NCBI GenBank assembly: GCA_003499715.1
Contig: DNSH01000078.1
Coordinates: 1-18,320, forward strand
DNA: 18,320 nt
Origin: Candidatus Mesolinea sp.
Lineage (GTDB): Bacteria > Chloroflexota > Anaerolineae > Anaerolineales > Anaerolineaceae
Direction: 5' to 3'
In this document: one piece after another, positions 7,695-15,327 of the stretch
How positions within the stretch are numbered: the stretch's first letter is position 1
Layout of the letters: every line of letters starts with the position of its first letter
Program-made: the position numbers and the translations under genes
Notes under the pieces: model-generated
The model's input: the letters and a program-made list of their open reading frames with translations, nothing else
Databases searched by the model: none
What the model was told of the DNA's origin: nothing

Positions 7695-9761
7695 ATGAAA
7701 GAATTTTCTACAGCCTCAGTACGCAACATTGTGCTTGCGTCCCATAGCAGTTCCGGTAAGACGATGCTCACCGAAGCATTCCTCTACTATACCGATGCTA
7801 CCACACGCCTCGGTAAAATCGAAGATGGGACCACAGTCTCCGACTTTGATGAAGAAGAGCAGCGCCGTGGGATTTCCTTATACACCTCGGTTATTCCAGT
7901 CCTCTACAAAGATCTCAAGCTGAACTTGCTGGATACGCCCGGCTATATGGATTTTATCGGGGAGGTGATCTCCGCGATGCGTGTAGCAGATTGTGCCGTT
8001 GTGCTGATAGATTCCGTTGCCGGCTTAGAAGTTGGCACCGAGATGGCAATGCAATATGCGGCGGAATTCAACCTGCCGATGATCATGGTTGTGAATAAAA
8101 TGGATCGCGAGAATGCTAATTTTCAAAAAGCGGTCGCATCCGTTGAGGAAGGCACAGACTACCGACTCATCCCGATGCAGCTCCCCTGGGGAGAAAAAGC
8201 CAACTTTCAGGGTGTGATTGACTTAGTGAGTATGAAAGCCTATAAAGGCGATGGTAAAACGGTTGTGGATATCCCAGAGGAGTATAAAGCCCAAGCAGAT
8301 GAAGCGCGCCTAAAATTAGTCGAGGCTGCAGCCGAGGGCGAAGACTCCCTGCTCGAGCGTTACTTCGAGAATGGTAGTCTTTCCAATGAAGAAATTCTGC
8401 AAGGAATGCGAAAAGCCATTGGAACGAGCAATGTCATTCCCGTTCTCGTGGCAGCTGGTGCCCACATGATTGGCATTGGGCCATTACTGGATGCCTTGGT
8501 TGCCTTAGCACCCTCCCCGTTAGATCGACCCGCAGCTGTGGCGCAATCTCCTCAAGGCGAGGTGAAGTTAGAACCTTCCGATACCGGACCGTTAGCTGCC
8601 TACGTTTGGAAGACCACTGCAGACCCCTTTGTGGGACGGCAAACATTCTTCCGTGTATATTCCGGCGTGATGGTCTCCGATTCTCGCGTTTGGAACGCAA
8701 ATAAAGGTGAGGAAGAGCGTTTAGCTAACGTTCAGGTACCTTTTGGCAAAGAGAATCTGCCTGTGCCGGCGATTCACAGTGGCGATATTGGAACGGTGGC
8801 AAAATTGGCTGTTACCACCACGGGAGATACCCTCACCACGCGTGAACAAAACCTGATCCTACCCAAGCCAAGCTACCCTAACCCGCTTTACCGCGTGGCA
8901 GTTGCACCAAAGACGCAATCGGATGCAGCTAAGATGAGCAGCACCCTGACGCGCCTGTGCGAAGAAGATTTAACCCTCTCATGGGAAATGGAACCTGCCA
9001 CCAAGCAAACGCTGCTATTTGGTATGGGGGATCAACACATCGACGTAGCTGTCCGGCGAGCAGAGACCAAGTTCCAGCTTTCAATGAACTTACTGGAACC
9101 GAAAGTGCCCTACGAAGAGCATATTACCAAAGAAGCCAGCGCAATGTATCGCCACAAGAAGCAAACCGGCGGTGCCGGTCAGTTTGGTGAGGTTCACTTA
9201 CGTGTCTTCCCCATCCAAGATGAAGATTTCACCTTTAGCAATGACGTCTTTGGCGGTGCAATCTCTAGCAGCTATATGGCACCAATCGAAAAAGGGATCC
9301 GCTCCGTGATGAAAGAAGGCGTTATAGCCGGCTACCCGGTGCATAATGTTGGTGTCTCGGTGTTCGACGGCAAAGAGCACCCGGTCGATTCTAAACCGAT
9401 CGCCTTTGAAATTGCCGGGCGTGAAGCTTTTAAGTTAGCTTTCAAGGATGCCAACCCGGTGCTTTACGAACCCATTATGAAAGTGACCATCACCGTGCCA
9501 GAAGCCAACATGGGTGATGTGCTGGGCGACCTCAACACCCGCCGAGCTCGCGTGCAAGGCATGGAAACCGATAAGGGTCGCTCAGTGGTTACTGCAATGG
9601 TGCCACTGGCAGAAATGCTGCGCTACACGACCACCCTGCGCTCTATGACTGGGGGACGGGGTTACTTTACCATGGAGTTCGACCATTATGACTTGGTGCC
9701 AATTCACCTGACCCAAGCGATAATCGAGGCACGCCAAAAAGAACTAAAATCCGAAGATTAG
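7695..9761 (+). CDS. Elongation factor G-like GTPase (EF-G2 type paralogue)
   Basis: Five-domain translational GTPase of 688 residues, resembling the EF-G2/EF-G-like family rather than the housekeeping translocase. In the G domain the P-loop is SHSSSGKT (16-23) instead of AHVDAGKT. Switch I reads RGIS (58-61), with Ser for the Mg-binding Thr. G3 is DTPGY (80-84), with Tyr replacing the catalytic His; this Tyr is typical of EF-G2-like proteins. G4 NKMD is intact (134-137). The G5 position reads VAAGA instead of GSA. Domain II follows at about 295-390, domain IV contains KKQTGGAGQFGEVHLRVFP and the HPVDSKPIAFEIAG tip region, and domain V contains MGDVLGDLNTRRARVQGME. AAAGG at 7681-7685 is the RBS. 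The gene is monocistronic, with its own promoter and terminator. EF-G2 proteins have been reported with little ribosome-dependent GTPase activity; the role here is unknown. Confidence 0.9.
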   Translation: MKEFSTASVRNIVLASHSSSGKTMLTEAFLYYTDATTRLGKIEDGTTVSDFDEEEQRRGISLYTSVIPVLYKDLKLNLLDTPGYMDFIGEVISAMRVADCAVVLIDSVAGLEVGTEMAMQYAAEFNLPMIMVVNKMDRENANFQKAVASVEEGTDYRLIPMQLPWGEKANFQGVIDLVSMKAYKGDGKTVVDIPEEYKAQADEARLKLVEAAAEGEDSLLERYFENGSLSNEEILQGMRKAIGTSNVIPVLVAAGAHMIGIGPLLDALVALAPSPLDRPAAVAQSPQGEVKLEPSDTGPLAAYVWKTTADPFVGRQTFFRVYSGVMVSDSRVWNANKGEEERLANVQVPFGKENLPVPAIHSGDIGTVAKLAVTTTGDTLTTREQNLILPKPSYPNPLYRVAVAPKTQSDAAKMSSTLTRLCEEDLTLSWEMEPATKQTLLFGMGDQHIDVAVRRAETKFQLSMNLLEPKVPYEEHITKEASAMYRHKKQTGGAGQFGEVHLRVFPIQDEDFTFSNDVFGGAISSSYMAPIEKGIRSVMKEGVIAGYPVHNVGVSVFDGKEHPVDSKPIAFEIAGREAFKLAFKDANPVLYEPIMKVTITVPEANMGDVLGDLNTRRARVQGMETDKGRSVVTAMVPLAEMLRYTTTLRSMTGGRGYFTMEFDHYDLVPIHLTQAIIEARQKELKSED

Positions 9762-9779
9762 CCTTCGTTTAAGACCAAT

Positions 9780-9814
9780 ACAGCCGCCCTGGTTTGGACG
9801 GCTGTTTTTGTTTT
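9780..9814 (+). terminator. Intrinsic terminator of the EF-G-like gene
   Basis: ACAGCCG (9780-9786) pairs perfectly with CGGCTGT (9799-9805) around a 12-nt loop, followed by TTTTGTTTT. It lies 18 nt after the EF-G-like stop. The T-run touches the stop codon of the convergent etfA (9813-9815). On the minus strand the stem is not followed by a U-run, so it should mainly stop plus-strand transcription. Confidence 0.88.
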
Positions 9815-11015
9815 AAGCAATTCTCTCAACTTTTGGTTTACGTTTCAACTCTGAAAGCAGAGCTTCCGCCACGGGGATGCAGTCGGCTACCACGCGTTCA
9901 TCAGCTACCTGGAAGATTGGGGCGTGCGGGTCTTTATTCACCGCAATAATATACGTCCCTTCGGCTAAGCCAGCTAAGTGCTGCACAGCTCCCGAGATGC
10001 CAAAAGCTAAGTACACTTTTGGCGAAATGGTGATGCCAGTTTGCCCGACTTGATGCGCATAAGGCAGCCAACCAAGGTCCACCACTGCCCGGGAGGCTGC
10101 TAAACCCGCGTTTAGTGCTTGTGCCATATTTTGGAAGAGGGGCAAAGCGCGTGGGCTGCCGATGCCTCTGCCTACACCAATCACTACTTCTGCTGATTCT
10201 AAGCTCAAAGTTTCGCTTGTTGTGAGGCTTAAGGCTAACTGCTGAATCAAGTGGTTACCTGGCAAATGCACCTCAGCAAGGGTTAGGCTGCCCCGCCGGC
10301 TAAAATCGGGCACAAGTGGCTGCATCACGTGGGGGCGGACGGTTGCCATCTGCGGGCGTCGATTACGGCAGAGGATGGTTGCCATCAGGTTGCCGCCAAA
10401 AGCTGGCCGGGTTTGGTGCAGCAAGCCGCTCTGCGTGTCAATCTCTAAGCGAGTACAGTCAGCAGTCAAGCCTGTCTCCAAGCGTGAGGCGATCCGTGGG
10501 GCAATGGAGCGTCCGAAGGCTGTCCCGCCAATCAGAAAAATAGAAGGCTGGTAAGCTTGCGCCAATTGAGCTAAGGCAAGCGGATAAAGCAACTCATCGC
10601 GCTGGTCAAGTTCTGCCAATGGCACCACCAGCACTGCATCGGCACCATAAGCCCAAAGCTGTTGATAAACTTGGGCAGCCCGCTCGCCCAGCACGATCGC
10701 GCACACAGGCTCTCCGCTACTTGCAGCGAGGCGGCGCGCTTCACCCAAGAGCTCAAAAGTCACCTGTTTGAACTGCCCCGCAAAAAACTCGGCAAAAACC
10801 CAAATTCCCCTTGCCTGAGAGTTTGGTTGGATTGCTTGCGGTAAGCGGAGCTCAATAGCCTCATAACGGCAAGCCGGCACGCATGCACCACAAAAAACAC
10901 ATGCCTCCGAGATAACCGCTATGCGCCCCTGCATGCTAATGGCGCCATAAGGGCAGGCTGGCAAACACTTACGGCAGCCGATGCATTTTTCCGGCAGCAC
11001 CTGGATCTCAGCCAT
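9813..11015 (-). CDS. etfA: Electron transfer flavoprotein subunit alpha with N-terminal 2x[4Fe-4S] ferredoxin domain
   Basis: The 400-residue protein is a standard EtfA (about 320 residues) with an added ferredoxin domain. I chose ATG at 11013-11015 (MAEIQVLP...) because a strong AGGGAGG RBS precedes it and the family N-terminus fits; the frame stays open another 102 codons upstream, but that stretch lies inside etfB. Two complete four-Cys motifs are present: C11, C14, C17, C21-Pro and C39, C42, C45, C49. The EtfA N-terminal domain begins at GIWVFAEF. The C-terminal FAD-binding domain has VGRGIG, the SRAVVD segment, VGQTG (323-327), GISGAVQHLAG (339-349) and NKDPHAPIFQVAD. The start overlaps the etfB stop by 8 nt. 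Ferredoxin-fused EtfA occurs in anaerobes, including lactate- and caffeyl-CoA-linked Etf complexes. By context it would pass electrons between the partner dehydrogenase, EtfB flavin and ferredoxin. Confidence 0.95.
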   Translation of the reverse strand: MAEIQVLPEKCIGCRKCLPACPYGAISMQGRIAVISEACVFCGACVPACRYEAIELRLPQAIQPNSQARGIWVFAEFFAGQFKQVTFELLGEARRLAASSGEPVCAIVLGERAAQVYQQLWAYGADAVLVVPLAELDQRDELLYPLALAQLAQAYQPSIFLIGGTAFGRSIAPRIASRLETGLTADCTRLEIDTQSGLLHQTRPAFGGNLMATILCRNRRPQMATVRPHVMQPLVPDFSRRGSLTLAEVHLPGNHLIQQLALSLTTSETLSLESAEVVIGVGRGIGSPRALPLFQNMAQALNAGLAASRAVVDLGWLPYAHQVGQTGITISPKVYLAFGISGAVQHLAGLAEGTYIIAVNKDPHAPIFQVADERVVADCIPVAEALLSELKRKPKVERIA

Positions 11016-11805
11016 GCATTTCCCTCCCTGTTTGTTTCTGCAAGCTTGCCAAGATTTGCTGCGCGATTTCTGGCAGCGTGCCTTCCAATAGATGGCTGGT
11101 TTTATGGTGCTCCGGCACAAAAGTGGCGATGACTTGCGTGGGGGAGCCTTCCAACCCAATATGACCAAGGTCAACTTCCAGATCATCTGCTTTCCAAATG
11201 AGGATATCGGATTTCTGTGCCCGGCGGAAACCTGCCAGTGTTGGAAAGCGCGGGGTGTTGATCTCCTTAACCACGGTGAGCAATGCTGGCAGCTGTACCT
11301 TAAGGCGCGCGTAGCCTTCATCGATCATTTTTTGGCATGTAAGCATCCCAGTGTTGACCTCTTCAATTTTAGTCACAGCCGTAGCATGTGGAATGCCTAA
11401 CTTCTCTGCTAATTCTGGGCCAACCTGAGCTGTATCGCCATCAATTGCTTGCCTGCCGCATAAGATTAAGTCCACTGTGCCAAGTTTGTGGATTGCAGCT
11501 GCTAAGGTAGTTGCTGTAGCGAGCGTATCCGCACCGGCAAAGCGGCGGTCAGTCAGCAAGATGGCTTGGTCTGCCCCCATAGCCAGTGCTTCCCGCAGTA
11601 ATATTGCAGCACTAGGGATACCCATAGTCATCACGGTTACCGTGCCGCCATGCGCCTCGCGCAAGCGCAGCGCTTCTTCTAAGGCATAAGCGTCAAAGGG
11701 ATTGAGCATCAGCTCCACGCCTTCGCGGATGATCGTACGGGTGCGTGGGTCCAACTGAACCCGTGTGGTAGCGGGCACTTGCTTTATGCAGACGACAATC
11801 TCCAT
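11008..11805 (-). CDS. etfB: Electron transfer flavoprotein subunit beta
   Basis: EtfB of 265 residues, family-typical. The start at 11803-11805 (MEIVVCIKQVP) matches the conserved EtfB N-terminus; the 42 extra codons open upstream overlap the preceding dehydrogenase gene and are rejected. The nucleotide-binding Rossmann-like fold shows NPFDAYALEEALRLRE (35-50), VTVMTMG (56-62), ALAMGAD (73-79) and DLILCGRQAIDGDTAQVGP (112-130). The NP.D..ALE and AIDGDTAQVGP segments are of the kind found in anaerobic, bifurcation-type EtfBs that hold FAD and bind NAD(H), although sequence alone does not prove bifurcation. It begins 7 nt after the dehydrogenase stop and overlaps etfA by 8 nt, so the three genes form one tightly coupled operon. 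EtfB would be the NAD(H)-interacting subunit of the complex. Confidence 0.96.
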   Translation of the reverse strand: MEIVVCIKQVPATTRVQLDPRTRTIIREGVELMLNPFDAYALEEALRLREAHGGTVTVMTMGIPSAAILLREALAMGADQAILLTDRRFAGADTLATATTLAAAIHKLGTVDLILCGRQAIDGDTAQVGPELAEKLGIPHATAVTKIEEVNTGMLTCQKMIDEGYARLKVQLPALLTVVKEINTPRFPTLAGFRRAQKSDILIWKADDLEVDLGHIGLEGSPTQVIATFVPEHHKTSHLLEGTLPEIAQQILASLQKQTGREMHG

Positions 11806-11812
11806 GCTGCCT

Positions 11813-13393
11813 TCAAGCCTCCAGCGGGAACATATTCCCAGGGTTGAGCAGCCCCTGGGGGTCGAAGCAGCGCTTGAGCGTGCGCATTTCCTCCAGAGCC
11901 TGTGCGCCATAGAGTTCAGCAAGCAAAGCATGCTTTAGCTTACCAATCCCATGCTCAGCCGAAACTGTTCCACCGGCGGCTACTACCGCCCGTGCCCATT
12001 GCTCAAAAAGCTGCTTACCTTGAGCATATTCAGATTCATTGTGGGGGAGGATGTTCACATGGAGGTGATTATCGCCAATATGCCCAAACTTTAGCGCTTC
12101 CAAACCAGCTTGCGCGAGTGTATCTTCATAGAGACGCATGACCCAATCGAGTTTATCATCCGGTACAGCCATATCACTGCCCAACTTGGTTAGATTGGGA
12201 TGTTGCCGCTTGCGCTCAGCAATGATGCGGTTGATGCTTTCAGGAATCGCATGTCGGAAAGTGATGAGCTTTTCCAAGTCTTGCCGCGAAAGCGCTAACC
12301 ACGTGGCGTGCTCATCTCCGCCTGCAGCATTGAGCAGATCAGCCAGTCGACTGATAGACTCATCGCGCTTGGGTAAGCTCTCAGCGGTGAACTCGGTGTA
12401 GATTGCGCTCTGAGCTGTTGGATTGAGCGCTGGGATACTCTGATGAGCATGGAGCTGTTCTTGCTCGTTGCGGATAAGCGCCAAGCAGGCTTGGTCAAAA
12501 TATTCGATGGCAATTGGCTGCTCGGTTTGTGGCAGGGTTTTTAAGGTGTGTACATAGGCCAAAGCATTCTGCTCGTTCGTGAAAAATGCCATCGTCCCCC
12601 AGGTGAAGGCAGGCTGCGGGGCTAAGGCTAATGTGATCTCGGTCACAATTCCAAGAGTTCCTTCCGAACCAATAAAAAGATCAATAAGATCCATATTCTC
12701 ATGGACGTAATAGCCAGAGGCGTTTTTGACCTGCGGCATGTGGTAAGCCGGCAGTTGACCAGTTATCTGGCTGCCGTCATCCAAGCGCAACGTAAACTGC
12801 CGACCTTGAGCAAATTGTTCACCGCGGCGTAAGGTGAGGCTCTTGCCGTTAATAAGCAGCAAGCGCAACCCAAGCACGTGCCTGCGCATGGAACCGTAGC
12901 GGTAGGACTTTGCCCCCGAGGCATTGGTTGAGACCATCCCGCCGATCGAAGCGGTAGTCTCGGTGATATCCGCCGGCAAGAACCAAGCGCCGTTCTGCTG
13001 AAAGCGCCGAAAGGCAGATTGTGCTTGAGCATTCCAGCTTGATGTATCAAAAGATTTTTCGGCAATAGCTTTGTTGAGCTGGTTGAGCTGCACGCCAGGT
13101 TGAACCGAAAGCAAGAAGCACTCATGCTTGGCATCCCATGCTATTCCGGTGATGCGATTGAGTTTACTTAGGTTGAGGATATGCCCGCCTGTGGGCACCG
13201 CACCGCCGGTAATGCCCGTGCGCGCGCCTTGTACCGTGAGCGTTTGATGAGCTTGGCAAACTGCGAGCAAAATCTCGCGGATTTCCGCTTCACTTTCTGG
13301 GAAGGAAATGCTCTGCGCCTGTCCGGTGACTTTGGACTCGTCACTCAGGTAAGGCTGGATTATTTGAGGGTCGCTCAGAATTTGTCCTGGCAT
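11813..13393 (-). CDS. FAD-linked 2-hydroxyacid dehydrogenase (GlcD / D-lactate dehydrogenase family), probable Etf partner
   Basis: A 526-residue flavoprotein with a PCMH-type FAD-binding domain and a FAD-oxidase C-terminal domain. The FAD half shows VQGARTGITGGAVPTGG (54-70), the ADITETTASIGGMVSTNASG segment (141-160) and IGSEGTLGIVTEITLAL. The C-terminal half has the metal/substrate site H438 (HIGDNHLH), H445 and E480 (AEHGIGK), spaced as in D-2-hydroxyglutarate and D-lactate dehydrogenases, and ends with the usual LKRCFDPQGLLNPGNMF. It is longer than common GlcD proteins (about 460); part of the excess is a stretch around 116-138. Directly downstream lie etfB and ferredoxin-fused etfA, the composition of the lactate dehydrogenase-Etf complex of acetogens. 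Lactate is the first guess for substrate; glycolate or 2-hydroxyglutarate remain possible. A gene for lactate permease is not seen here. Confidence 0.9.
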   Translation of the reverse strand: MPGQILSDPQIIQPYLSDESKVTGQAQSISFPESEAEIREILLAVCQAHQTLTVQGARTGITGGAVPTGGHILNLSKLNRITGIAWDAKHECFLLSVQPGVQLNQLNKAIAEKSFDTSSWNAQAQSAFRRFQQNGAWFLPADITETTASIGGMVSTNASGAKSYRYGSMRRHVLGLRLLLINGKSLTLRRGEQFAQGRQFTLRLDDGSQITGQLPAYHMPQVKNASGYYVHENMDLIDLFIGSEGTLGIVTEITLALAPQPAFTWGTMAFFTNEQNALAYVHTLKTLPQTEQPIAIEYFDQACLALIRNEQEQLHAHQSIPALNPTAQSAIYTEFTAESLPKRDESISRLADLLNAAGGDEHATWLALSRQDLEKLITFRHAIPESINRIIAERKRQHPNLTKLGSDMAVPDDKLDWVMRLYEDTLAQAGLEALKFGHIGDNHLHVNILPHNESEYAQGKQLFEQWARAVVAAGGTVSAEHGIGKLKHALLAELYGAQALEEMRTLKRCFDPQGLLNPGNMFPLEA

Positions 13394-13400
13394 CCTGCCA

Positions 13401-13406
13401 ATTGTA
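13401..13406 (-). promoter_or_regulatory. Possible -10 box of the dehydrogenase-etfBA operon
   Basis: On the minus strand TACAAT is followed by seven bases (TGGCAGG) and then the dehydrogenase ATG. GGCAGG could be a poor, too-close RBS, or the transcript could be nearly leaderless as suggested for fmt. No -35 at normal spacing is evident. Weak evidence, but a promoter is expected in this 192-nt gap. Confidence 0.28.
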
Positions 13407-13550
13407 AAGCAAAATTATGGCAAGCGGATTTTTTCGATCAAGGAGCATCGAAGATATTGCTTATTAAACATGTTTTCCGCCGGTCTATTGAGTGCCTAGC
13501 CTGCCCATAGGGGACCATGTAAGAATGGGGAACAGTGTTGGTCAAGGTAT

Positions 13551-13583
13551 CTAATCAGTGCAGCAGTAAAACTGCTTTATTAG
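13551..13583. repeat. Imperfect inverted repeat / hairpin after the NAD(P)HX repair gene
   Basis: CTAAT (13551-13555) pairs with ATTAG (13579-13583), enclosing a perfect inner stem AGCAGT (13562-13567) and ACTGCT (13571-13576) around AAA. It begins 2 nt past the stop codon of the upstream minus-strand gene, so it may mark its 3' end. In that direction it is not followed by a U-run, so it is not a canonical intrinsic terminator. The rest of the 13394-13585 gap shows no gene. Confidence 0.4.
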
Positions 13584-13585
13584 GA

Positions 13586-15202
13586 TTACTTATCCCAACC
13601 CACCTGCCGGAAAGCGTCTGGTAACCCAGAAATGATGTCTTCTGGGGTGAGGGCACGCTCCGTGAGCAGCTCGGCTTGCAGGTCGGCTGCAAAGCCATGC
13701 AAGTAAACCGCTCCGCAAACCGCCTCCCGCAAGGGCAAGCGCTGCGCTAAGAGCGAGCCAAGAAGCCCGCTCAGCACGTCCCCAGAGCCTGCTTTTGCCA
13801 TGCCCGAATTCCCAGAGGTGTTGATCCACACTTCTTGGGTGCCCTGCTCTGGTGGGAAAGCGATTACTGTTCCGGCGCCCTTGAGGACCACCACGCTGGC
13901 AGTCAGTGCAGCCAAAGTTTCTGCGCAGGCAATGCGATCCCGCTCGACCATCGCAGCCATTTCTGGGCAAAGCCGGCGAAATTCACCCGGGTGCGGGGTG
14001 AGGATGGCAGGTTCTAACCCGCTTTGCGTGCGCGCTCTCAGCGCAGCCCGTCCGGCTTCTAAAAAGTCAGGCTCAGCAAGCAGGTTTAACCCATCAGCAT
14101 CCAATACCAATCGGGGTGCCTCTGCAATCGCTGCCAACACTAAGCTATTCAGGTCGGGGCGCGAAGGCGTGCTTTTGCCCATGCCAGGGCCAACCATAGC
14201 GGCATCGCAGCTTTCTAGTTGTTGTTTCCAGAAATCTAACTGTGCCGCGGCGATTGTTCCTTGCCCTAAAGGCTTCTCTGGGAGAGGTGCGCTCAGCAGC
14301 GAGGGGGCTGCCTCGAGCACCGCTGTGTAAATTTCGGTTGGCACCGTGAGGGAGACGTAACCTGCGCCACTCATTTCAGCTGCACGCCCGCTCAATATTG
14401 CTGCGCCTGCCAAGCCCGGGCTGCCTGCCAGGATAGCTAAGCGCCCGAAGGTCCCTTTATGAGCGTCCGTTGGACGCTGCGGACGCCATGCGCGCAGCTC
14501 TTCAGCAGTTAATGCTGAGGGTGTGTGCAACCCCTTCTGTTGCCAGACCTGGTCCAAAAAACTTTCTGGCAGGTCCAGATCATGCACGCGCACTTTGCCG
14601 GCTGCTTTACGCCCCGGGTAGCTCACCAACCCCGTTTTTATATAAAGGAAGCTCAATGTTTCATCAGCTTGGATGACCGTTGGCGCTACCTGACCGTGGT
14701 CAGCCTGCACACCAGAGGGTAAATCTACCGCTAATACCAGTGCCCCTTGCTCCATACGGGCTTGATTCACCTTGCGAGCTAAGCGCTCGAACTCTGCGCT
14801 TAGAGGTCGGTCAGCTTTAAATCCGCCGCCATATACGGCATCGATGATCAAGCCGTCTGAGGGCTCAAAAGCCGAGAATGGCTGCGGCGTAATGCCCAAG
14901 TTGAGGCAGATTTGGCGATTGAGGTGGGCATCACCTTGGTTATCTTCGGCTGCTTCAGCTTCGAAAATCTGCAGGTCTGGTGCACGACCTAAGAGCATCC
15001 GCGCTGCAGCAAAGCCATCTCCGCCGTTATTCCCCGCGCCACAAAGCACCATCACCTGCTGGAGATCGTGCTCCGCTACCAGCTGCAAGGCACGCTCTGC
15101 CACAGCATGGGCTGCTGATTCCATCAGTAATAAGGTCGGGATGCCAGCATCAGCAGCGGCTTTTTCGAGAATCTGTTGTTCGTTCGCGCCAATAGTCCGC
15201 AT
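13586..15202 (-). CDS. nnrD: Bifunctional NAD(P)H-hydrate epimerase / ADP-dependent NAD(P)H-hydrate dehydratase
   Basis: Metabolite-repair enzyme that reconverts damaged, hydrated NAD(P)H (NADHX/NADPHX). The N-terminal YjeF-type epimerase domain (about 1-220) has CGAGNNGGDGFAAAR (54-68), IIDAVYGGGF and AVDLPSGV. The C-terminal ribokinase-like dehydratase domain (about 235-538) begins HKGTFGRLAILAGSPG and contains VGPGMG, LDADGLN, LTPHPGEF, VLKGAGTVI and the AGSGDVLSG motif with catalytic Asp about D475. The usual GNPGMA.GGTGD is here GNSGMAKAGSGD, a mild change. I chose ATG 15200-15202 because GAGGTGA lies just upstream at proper spacing; a GTG two codons earlier would use part of that RBS. 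The protein is then 538 residues. It follows rpoD in the same direction after a 125-nt gap containing dyad-symmetric DNA, so it may have its own control. Such repair fits an NADH-intensive fermentative metabolism. Confidence 0.95.
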   Translation of the reverse strand: MRTIGANEQQILEKAAADAGIPTLLLMESAAHAVAERALQLVAEHDLQQVMVLCGAGNNGGDGFAAARMLLGRAPDLQIFEAEAAEDNQGDAHLNRQICLNLGITPQPFSAFEPSDGLIIDAVYGGGFKADRPLSAEFERLARKVNQARMEQGALVLAVDLPSGVQADHGQVAPTVIQADETLSFLYIKTGLVSYPGRKAAGKVRVHDLDLPESFLDQVWQQKGLHTPSALTAEELRAWRPQRPTDAHKGTFGRLAILAGSPGLAGAAILSGRAAEMSGAGYVSLTVPTEIYTAVLEAAPSLLSAPLPEKPLGQGTIAAAQLDFWKQQLESCDAAMVGPGMGKSTPSRPDLNSLVLAAIAEAPRLVLDADGLNLLAEPDFLEAGRAALRARTQSGLEPAILTPHPGEFRRLCPEMAAMVERDRIACAETLAALTASVVVLKGAGTVIAFPPEQGTQEVWINTSGNSGMAKAGSGDVLSGLLGSLLAQRLPLREAVCGAVYLHGFAADLQAELLTERALTPEDIISGLPDAFRQVGWDK

Positions 15203-15275
15203 GTTCACCTCGCAAGGTAAAATGTGAATGCTGATGAAGGAAAAACAAAAAATTGCTTTATTGCGCGTACGCTTT

Positions 15276-15309
15276 TTGTTCTGAAATTCAGTGTAATCAT
15301 TACAAACAA
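15276..15309. promoter_or_regulatory. Compound palindrome, possible Fur-family-like operator
   Basis: Two perfect odd-centred dyads abut: CTGAA-A-TTCAG (15281-15291) and TGTAAT-C-ATTACA (15292-15304). Both are framed by TTGTT (15276-15280) and its complement AACAA (15305-15309). The core GTAATNATTAC equals the core of the 7-1-7 Zur-type box described in Bacillus, though flanks differ. It lies about 75-105 nt before the nnrD start and after the rpoD stop. One-base loops make RNA hairpins unlikely, so protein binding to DNA is the better guess. Confidence 0.4.
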
Positions 15310-15327
15310 GGTAATATGCTGAGAGAA

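Noticed and set aside
11016..11321. N-terminal extension of about 102 residues on EtfA
   Set aside because: It lies entirely inside etfB in another frame, has no family resemblance, and a strong RBS with a family-like start is found at 11015.
11806..11931. N-terminal extension of 42 residues on EtfB
   Set aside because: It overlaps the well-conserved end of the dehydrogenase gene; EtfB proteins normally begin at MEIVVCIKQVP.
13800..14330. 176-residue open frame on the plus strand
   Set aside because: Shadow of nnrD; low-complexity Ser/Ala-rich product without family features.
15239..15272. rpoD terminator formed by GCGTACGC plus an A/T-rich run
   Set aside because: The palindrome has no loop, so it cannot form a proper hairpin, and it is separated from the U-run by AT-rich sequence without pairing.
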